A stretch of 5,536 nt of DNA, taken from positions 1 through 5,536 of the forward strand of contig DBCI01000003.1 of the NCBI GenBank assembly GCA_002292975.1. The letters run 5' to 3'. The stretch is from Polynucleobacter sp. UBA962 (GTDB lineage Bacteria > Pseudomonadota > Gammaproteobacteria > Burkholderiales > Burkholderiaceae). The first letter of the stretch is position 1; every line of letters starts with the position of its first letter. Positions 1 through 5,536 of the stretch are shown piece by piece. The notes under the pieces are model-generated. The model was given only the letters and a program-made list of their open reading frames with translations. It had not been told where the DNA came from and searched no databases. The position numbers and the translations under genes are program-made.

Positions 1-675
1 CCTATTTATAGAGCACCAGTCATTGTGGTGATCATTGATGAGCTGGCTGACCTCATGATGGTCTCGGGCAAGAAGATTGAAGAGCTGATTGCGCGGATTG
101 CCCAAAAAGCGCGCGCAGCTGGTATTCATTTAGTACTCGCAACACAACGCCCCAGTGTGGATGTAATTACTGGCCTCATTAAGGCCAATATCCCAACGCG
201 TATCTCGTTTCAGGTGAGCAGCAAGGTCGATAGTCGCACTATTTTGGATCAGCAAGGTGCCGAAGCTTTATTAGGAATGGGCGATATGTTGTATATGCCA
301 CCCGGTACTGGTTTGCCCATTCGGGTGCATGGTGCTTTTGTTTCCGATGATGAAGTCCATCGCGTGGTGTCATGGCTTAAAGAAAAGGGCGAGGCAAACT
401 ATATTGACGGTGTTCTAGAGGGTGCGGACGAGTCCACCATGGACGCTCTCAATGGCGGCGGCAATGGTAGCGGTGAAGCTGATGCACTGTATGATCAGGC
501 AGTCGCTATCGTCTTGGAAAATAAACGTGCTTCAATCTCACTCGTGCAACGTCATTTACGGATTGGTTATAACCGTGCAGCTCGCTTACTTGAGGATATG
601 GAGAAAGCTGGCCTAGTCTCGAAGATGGGCGGTAATGGTAATCGTGAGATTTTGGTATCGCGCCCCACTGAGTAG
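1..675 (+). CDS. ftsK: DNA translocase FtsK, C-terminal part (5' end outside window)
   Basis: FtsK is the septum-anchored, ATP-driven DNA pump that clears and aligns chromosome termini during division and activates XerCD recombination at dif. The frame is open from base 1 to the TAG at 673-675, giving the last 224 residues; the true start lies upstream of the window. The fragment begins just before the Walker B strand ([12 protein letters not shown], about residues 9-20). It continues through the RecA-like motor signatures [33 protein letters not shown] and [20 protein letters not shown]. An acidic, glycine-rich linker (GGGNGSG) follows. The last ~65 residues are the winged-helix gamma domain that reads KOPS sequences; [20 protein letters not shown] and GGNGNREIL are close to the E. 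coli sequence as I remember it. No frameshift or missing motif is visible. The gene lies 41 bp upstream of lolA. Identification is very secure. Confidence 0.97.
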   Translation, partial: PIYRAPVIVVIIDELADLMMVSGKKIEELIARIAQKARAAGIHLVLATQRPSVDVITGLIKANIPTRISFQVSSKVDSRTILDQQGAEALLGMGDMLYMPPGTGLPIRVHGAFVSDDEVHRVVSWLKEKGEANYIDGVLEGADESTMDALNGGGNGSGEADALYDQAVAIVLENKRASISLVQRHLRIGYNRAARLLEDMEKAGLVSKMGGNGNREILVSRPTE

Positions 676-716
676 TTTCTGATTAATCAACACGTATTCT
701 TGCCTGCATATTTTCT

Positions 717-1388
717 GTGAAGTTTATTAACTATTTCTTTGTTTTCTGCCTGAGCGCATTTAGTTCGGTCGCACTTTCTCAAGATAGTCGCCCGAATGGC
801 GTCGAACAGTTACGTCAATTTGTGAAGACCGTGCAATCTGCGCAAGGTGAGTTTGCGCAGCAGCAGATGCGAACTCCAAAGCCGAATGAGCCACAAGATA
901 AACTAAAGTTGATCCGCCAGACCTCGGGTCAATTTATCTTTCAAAGACCTGGTAAGTTCGTTTGGGACACGCAAAAGCCCTACGAGCAAAAACTAATTGC
1001 CGATGGTAAACAGCTTTTGATGTGGGATAAGGATCTTAACCAACTCACGATTCGGTCGGCTAATCAGGCCTTGGCAGCATCACCAGCTGCTATTTTGTTT
1101 GGTGAAAGTGCGCTTGATGCACAATTTGAGCTTGAGGATGGAGGAAGTAAAACCGATCTACAGTGGGTGAATCTTCAGCCCAAGGTAAAGCCTGGACAGG
1201 GCGATTTACCGTATACCAAGATTGCCATTGGGATGGCTGCAGGTTTACCAAAAGCCTTGGAGTTAACCGATGGCTTTGGTAGTGTTGTCCTGGTAGTTTT
1301 TAATCAGATGCAAATCAACCCCAAGATTGAGCCGAGCCGTTTTCAGTTCAAAGCCCCACCAGGGGCAGAGGTCTTGCGACTAAACTAA
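717..1388 (+). CDS. lolA: Outer-membrane lipoprotein carrier protein LolA
   Basis: LolA is the periplasmic chaperone that accepts lipoproteins released by the LolCDE transporter and delivers them to LolB at the outer membrane. The 223-residue product fits the family length. Residues 1-21 form a signal peptide: K2, a hydrophobic core, then A19-L20-S21 as a probable signal peptidase I site before Q22. The C11 in the core is not in a lipobox, so a soluble periplasmic protein is expected. The family hallmark is at about 70-84 (SGQFIFQRPGKFVWD, with R77-P78 and W83), followed by ADGKQLLMWDKDLNQLTIR at 95-113. The C-terminal FQFKAPPGAEVL at 209-220 is also typical. The start is GTG: the frame has no ATG upstream before a TAA at 684, and this GTG begins the signal peptide. 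No clear Shine-Dalgarno precedes it. Its position between ftsK and serS supports the call. Confidence 0.93.
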   Translation: MKFINYFFVFCLSAFSSVALSQDSRPNGVEQLRQFVKTVQSAQGEFAQQQMRTPKPNEPQDKLKLIRQTSGQFIFQRPGKFVWDTQKPYEQKLIADGKQLLMWDKDLNQLTIRSANQALAASPAAILFGESALDAQFELEDGGSKTDLQWVNLQPKVKPGQGDLPYTKIAIGMAAGLPKALELTDGFGSVVLVVFNQMQINPKIEPSRFQFKAPPGAEVLRLN

Positions 1389-1396
1389 TGGTTTAG

Positions 1397-2726
<1,330 letters not shown>

Positions 2727-2740
2727 CGTTTCAATCGAGT

Positions 2741-2831
<91 letters not shown>

Positions 2832-2846
2832 CATTCCAGTGACGCC

Positions 2847-3731
2847 TCAAAACGCTTTGGTATAGCGCAGTGCAAGTCGTCGACTTTCCATAAAGCCATT
2901 CATGGTGGCGATGTCATTACCGTATTGCAATGCGAAGCGCCCAACGGTAGTGTGAGCTACACCGCTTAAGAAAAAGCGTTGCGTTACTACTGTATTGTTA
3001 CGCTCAACACCATTAAATGCGGTTTCACCACCCGTGACATAGACATAGGTAGCTGCTACGGTATATGTCTGATTAATCTTATAAATAGGTCCAAGTTGGG
3101 CGCTGTAAACAGGTTTTTGTGTGAGCTGAACATTGGAGGGCGAGGAGCAAGTTGCAGCACATTGACTGTTAGCTCCAAACCACATCGTGTCAAAAGCAAT
3201 CGCTCCATCTATATTTGTAGACAAAGGCCTTTGGAAGCCCATCTGTAAGGCGGTACTGTAGCGGTTGCTACCAACATTGAGAGGTTTTGTATTGCTGTAC
3301 TCACCAGTTGGCAAGGACAGATAGGCGGCGACCCCAAAGTAGGTGCGTGTAATGTTACTAGCATAAGGCCAAATTGCTGTTGCAATGGTGGTATCAGTCA
3401 TTCCTTTGCTCGTTGGGTAAGCGGCAATAGAGCCGTCTGGAGATAGGGCGCTGGAACCTGTTTGAACATATGTAATAGCTGGCAAGGAGCCAATGGTGTA
3501 AGTGTGCCCCAAGCGAAAAAGAGCAGAGTTATTCTCTAAATTAGGTGAGCCACCAGTAGCAAGCCCATTGACATAGAAATTATTGTTCTGACTATTGATA
3601 TACGAAACAGTAACCGCAGTTCGTCCTGGAGCGGGGGCAACAATATCATTGGGCTGTAAGTCGATACCCCAACTATTTTGATGGGTAGCCACTAAAATAA
3701 TGGCGAGTAATTCGCGATATCGCTTTTGCAT
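2847..3731 (-). CDS. Outer-membrane beta-barrel of the phenol meta-pathway transporter-like family
   Basis: The 294-residue product looks like a secreted outer-membrane barrel related to the family named after the phenol/meta-cleavage pathway (PF13557-like). Members are thought to let hydrophobic or aromatic compounds cross the outer membrane, but most are uncharacterised and the substrate here is unknown. Residues 1-22 form a signal peptide (MQKRYRELLAIILVA, probable cleavage after S20-W-G22). The mature protein opens with IDLQPNDIVAPAPG, as I recall from family members. It is followed by alternating polar/hydrophobic strands, a GMTDTTIATAIWPY segment at 110-123, SLPTGEY at 139-145 and LNVGSNRYSTALQMG at 151-165. 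It ends in LALRYTKAF, with the terminal phenylalanine expected for BAM-assembled barrels. A CAATC loop (C191, C195) could form a disulfide. The ATG is the only start before an in-frame TAA upstream; its ribosome site is weak. The gene diverges from the kinase gene and converges on tRNA-Ser. The family call is from memory of its motifs. Confidence 0.75.
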   Translation of the reverse strand: MQKRYRELLAIILVATHQNSWGIDLQPNDIVAPAPGRTAVTVSYINSQNNNFYVNGLATGGSPNLENNSALFRLGHTYTIGSLPAITYVQTGSSALSPDGSIAAYPTSKGMTDTTIATAIWPYASNITRTYFGVAAYLSLPTGEYSNTKPLNVGSNRYSTALQMGFQRPLSTNIDGAIAFDTMWFGANSQCAATCSSPSNVQLTQKPVYSAQLGPIYKINQTYTVAATYVYVTGGETAFNGVERNNTVVTQRFFLSGVAHTTVGRFALQYGNDIATMNGFMESRRLALRYTKAF

Positions 3732-3754
3732 CCTGAGATCTTACAAGAGATAAT
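3726..3754 (+). promoter_or_regulatory. Possible promoter of the histidine kinase gene in the 45-bp divergent gap
   Basis: A -10-like GATAAT (3749-3754, five of six consensus bases) lies 17 bp downstream of a weak -35, TTGCAT (3726-3731, which keeps the TTG). This would give a start near 3761 and a leader of about 16 bases. The -35 overlaps the barrel gene's start codon, so kinase and barrel transcription would share the same DNA. I could not pick a convincing minus-strand promoter for the barrel gene in the gap. Confidence 0.3.
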
Positions 3755-3776
3755 TTGAATACGTTACGATGCATAT

Positions 3777-5216
3777 ATGAAACTTCTTTTATCCGTATAT
3801 TTCTTTATTTTTGCGACGATTCAGCTTGGTCTGCTAATTGGCATTTCGCATTACATCGGACCCAAGAGTCGATCTAAACCAAATCCCTACTGGCTTACTG
3901 CACTCGTAATCAATATTATTGGATTGCTCTTATTTGCTATTGGTATTTTATTGACGGCAGATATACAGAAACCCCCAGGAATTTTCACGTTTGCTAACGT
4001 CTTATTTTATGCAGCATCAATTTTTCAGGGAGCCTTCTTTTATTCTCTAAGCAAACCAATAACTCGACGACTCTGGTGGGGTTTATCCATTTCTATTGTG
4101 GTATTCGGGATTATTTTTGAGTATCTACGACTCTTTATCAGCTTTGAATCCCGAACTGTTTTTGCGGTCTCTGTATATGCTGTAGTGTTCGCTTGGCAAA
4201 TTCGGGAAGCATTCTTAATCAATCAAAAGCTGAAACTGCAACAATTACGCTATTTTCAGTATGCAGCTATTGGTGAGGCTTTCTTTCTGTTGCCCAGATT
4301 AATTGTCTTGCTTAGTGCTGACAATCCCATTCGCTCCATGGATGAGTTACCTCTTTTACTCATCCTTTTTACTTTGGGCCAGATCTCAATGAACACTATT
4401 TCCTTTATTGCTATTTGGGGGTATTGGTCAGAGCGTTTAGCATTTGAGAATAGTAAAACTGAAACAGAAAATGAGGCCTTTAAAAAAGTACTCGCAGAGC
4501 GCGAAACCCTGATTGCCTCATTATTAAGAGCAAATAAAACAAGTTCCACAGGCGCCCTATCAGCCTCGATTGCGCACGAAATTAATCAGCCTTTAGGTGC
4601 TATTCAGATTAATAGTGAGTTTTTGCAGAGGAAATTACAAGACGAGAACTTGGATCGTGAGTTGATTACGCGGATTGCCAAAGATATTGCTAAAGATAAT
4701 ATGCGAGCAGCTCGGATTATTCAAACTCTAAAAGCGATCTTTACAGAAAAATATGCTGCAATTTCTGATTCTAATTCTGTCATCGAGGTTATAAATAGTG
4801 TATTACTTCTGTCTAAATCCAACCTTAATCAGAAAGGTATTCAGGTAGAGCTTGAGATAGAAAATAATCTAAAAATACCCATGAGTTATGGAGAGGCTCA
4901 GCAGTTATTTATTAATTTATTTAATAATTCAATACAGGCCTTAGATAGTCTGCAGATGCCCACAAAAATTATTCGTATCGTTGGTATACAAAAAGGGGAT
5001 ATTACTGAGATCCGGTTTGAGGATAACGGCCAAGGCGTAGCGCTTGATCAGCAAAGTGGCTTATTTGATTTATTTACCAGTACTAAGCGTGAGGGCATGG
5101 GCTTAGGCTTGTGGTTATGCAATTACATCGTGACACGTCATGGTGGTCGTATTCAATATGCGAGTCAGCAAGATACTGGCGCAGCATTTAAGATTACTTT
5201 TACAGCTTCCAACTAA
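3777..5216 (+). CDS. Membrane sensor histidine kinase with an N-terminal seven-helix region
   Basis: This is a two-component sensor kinase of 479 residues. The N-terminal half shows seven hydrophobic segments at about 3-25, 40-61, 68-91, 98-119, 124-145, 161-182 and 191-217. Positive charges cluster in the first, third and fifth loops, which places the N-terminus outside and the kinase inside. No sizeable periplasmic domain is present, so the signal is probably sensed in the membrane. A charged helix (about 218-256) leads to the H-box SIAHEINQPLGAI with phospho-acceptor H267. The ATPase domain has an N-box with N380 and N384 (NLFNNSIQA), a G1 box EDNGQG at 415-420, and an F/G2 region FDLFTSTKREGMGLGL at 430-445. 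All catalytic motifs are intact. The HEINQPL H-box resembles kinases that partner FixJ- or NtrC-like regulators. No response regulator is adjacent. ATG 3777 is the only start before an upstream TGA; no strong ribosome site is seen. The ligand is unknown. Confidence 0.92.
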   Translation: MKLLLSVYFFIFATIQLGLLIGISHYIGPKSRSKPNPYWLTALVINIIGLLLFAIGILLTADIQKPPGIFTFANVLFYAASIFQGAFFYSLSKPITRRLWWGLSISIVVFGIIFEYLRLFISFESRTVFAVSVYAVVFAWQIREAFLINQKLKLQQLRYFQYAAIGEAFFLLPRLIVLLSADNPIRSMDELPLLLILFTLGQISMNTISFIAIWGYWSERLAFENSKTETENEAFKKVLAERETLIASLLRANKTSSTGALSASIAHEINQPLGAIQINSEFLQRKLQDENLDRELITRIAKDIAKDNMRAARIIQTLKAIFTEKYAAISDSNSVIEVINSVLLLSKSNLNQKGIQVELEIENNLKIPMSYGEAQQLFINLFNNSIQALDSLQMPTKIIRIVGIQKGDITEIRFEDNGQGVALDQQSGLFDLFTSTKREGMGLGLWLCNYIVTRHGGRIQYASQQDTGAAFKITFTASN

Positions 5217-5248
5217 ATGCACACTTTGTTTAGTTAATTCATTTTTTT
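5211..5248 (+). terminator. Weak terminator-like inverted repeat between convergent stop codons
   Basis: AACTAAA (5211-5217) and TTTAGTT (5229-5235) are perfect inverted copies that can form a 7-bp stem, extendable by two G-T pairs. Six bases later comes a run of seven T (5242-5248). This is the right layout for ending plus-strand transcription from the kinase gene. The stem contains only one G-C pair and the T-run is not immediately adjacent, so its strength is doubtful. On the minus strand no T-run follows. The arms contain the stop codons of both convergent genes. Confidence 0.35.
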
Positions 5249-5530
5249 GTATCGCGTTATCCCGCTGAGCAATTCTTCAGACTCAAAGTCTGCTTTAAAG
5301 ATACTATTTTTATCAAACAGATAGGATCGATAAATGCCAGAACTCCAACTCATTTTTAAGCGAATAATGCGGTATGAGCCATCGCTTAGGTCATCCAAAA
5401 TCTTCTTAGTTTGCTCAATCTGATTCTTTTGATCCTCATTGGGATTAGCAAGGCTACTAGTATATTTTTCAAAGTTACTGAGAAGAGCGCCCTTACTCAC
5501 TGTCTTGCTGTAATAAAAAATCGGCTCCAT
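5234..5530 (-). CDS. Hypothetical protein, unrecognised; possibly 5'-truncated by the window edge
   Basis: I do not recognise this protein. The 98 visible residues from the first ATG are rich in K, S, N, E and Y. They contain a hydrophilic, probably helical stretch (about 30-50, NPNEDQKNQIEQTKKILDDL) followed by a likely strand-rich part (SYRIIRLKMSWSSGIYRSYLF). There are no cysteines, no evident membrane segment and no signal peptide at this Met. The frame stays open through the six remaining bases (reading AAC CCT before the ATG), and those bases contain no Shine-Dalgarno. The Met may therefore be internal to a longer gene. The gene is AT-rich like the kinase gene and ends 17 bp from the kinase stop in convergent orientation. 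A real gene is favoured because there is no long competing frame over this stretch, but the evidence is modest. Confidence 0.55.
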   Translation of the reverse strand: MEPIFYYSKTVSKGALLSNFEKYTSSLANPNEDQKNQIEQTKKILDDLSDGSYRIIRLKMSWSSGIYRSYLFDKNSIFKADFESEELLSGITRYKKMN

Positions 5531-5536
5531 AGGGTT

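Noticed and set aside
680..689. Perfect 10-bp palindrome TGATTAATCA in the ftsK-lolA gap, a possible operator.
   Set aside because: Several palindromes of this length are expected by chance in a window this size, and there is no second copy or promoter next to it.
2853..2886. Short inverted repeats (CGCT/AGCG and AAGTCG/CGACTT) downstream of the tRNA as a possible terminator.
   Set aside because: The stems are short, lie inside the 3' end of the barrel gene, and no T-run follows on either strand.
2979..3248. Plus-strand 89-residue frame opposite the barrel gene.
   Set aside because: It is a shadow frame: it has no family features, and the minus-strand frame has a signal peptide and barrel pattern across its full length.
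3714..3723. Perfect 10-bp palindrome GCGATATCGC within the first codons of the barrel gene.
   Set aside because: It is short, inside coding sequence and unrepeated. It could be an operator for the divergent pair, but nothing beyond its position supports that.
4040..4549. Two minus-strand frames (60 and 97 residues) opposite the kinase gene.
   Set aside because: The plus-strand kinase frame is continuous with membrane helices and the H-box; the antisense frames show no recognisable features.

Overview
The window looks like chromosomal DNA from a freshwater-type betaproteobacterium in Burkholderiales. A Polynucleobacter-like organism is my best guess. The basis is the ftsK - lolA - serS gene order, the character of the FtsK and SerRS proteins, and moderate GC content that falls clearly in the last third. 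The genus is inference; I could not run a search.

Positions 1-2830 are a plus-strand housekeeping block. It holds the 3' end of the DNA translocase gene ftsK (cut by the window edge), lolA (periplasmic lipoprotein carrier), serS (seryl-tRNA synthetase), and 15 bp after serS a complete tRNA-Ser with anticodon CGA. Gaps are 41 bp (ftsK-lolA), 23 bp (lolA-serS) and 15 bp (serS-tRNA), and I see no terminator between them. The block is therefore probably largely co-transcribed, with a possible extra promoter for the tRNA inside the serS stop.

Positions 2831-5536 look more accessory. A minus-strand gene (2847-3731) encodes a secreted outer-membrane beta-barrel of the 'meta-pathway / phenol degradation transporter' type and converges on the tRNA. 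Divergent from it, across only 45 bp, is a 479-residue membrane histidine kinase (3777-5216) with seven predicted membrane segments and a complete HisKA/HATPase core, but no response regulator beside it. The barrel and kinase share one short control region, so they may be linked in function, though nothing in the sequence proves it. The kinase gene converges on an unrecognised AT-rich minus-strand ORF (5234-5530) that reaches almost to the window edge. The two stop codons lie in opposite arms of one short inverted repeat.

No insertion sequence, CRISPR array, integrase or long direct repeat was seen, and no gene-free stretch exceeds 50 bp. The least explained parts are the 7TM kinase with its divergent barrel and the unknown ORF at the right edge.
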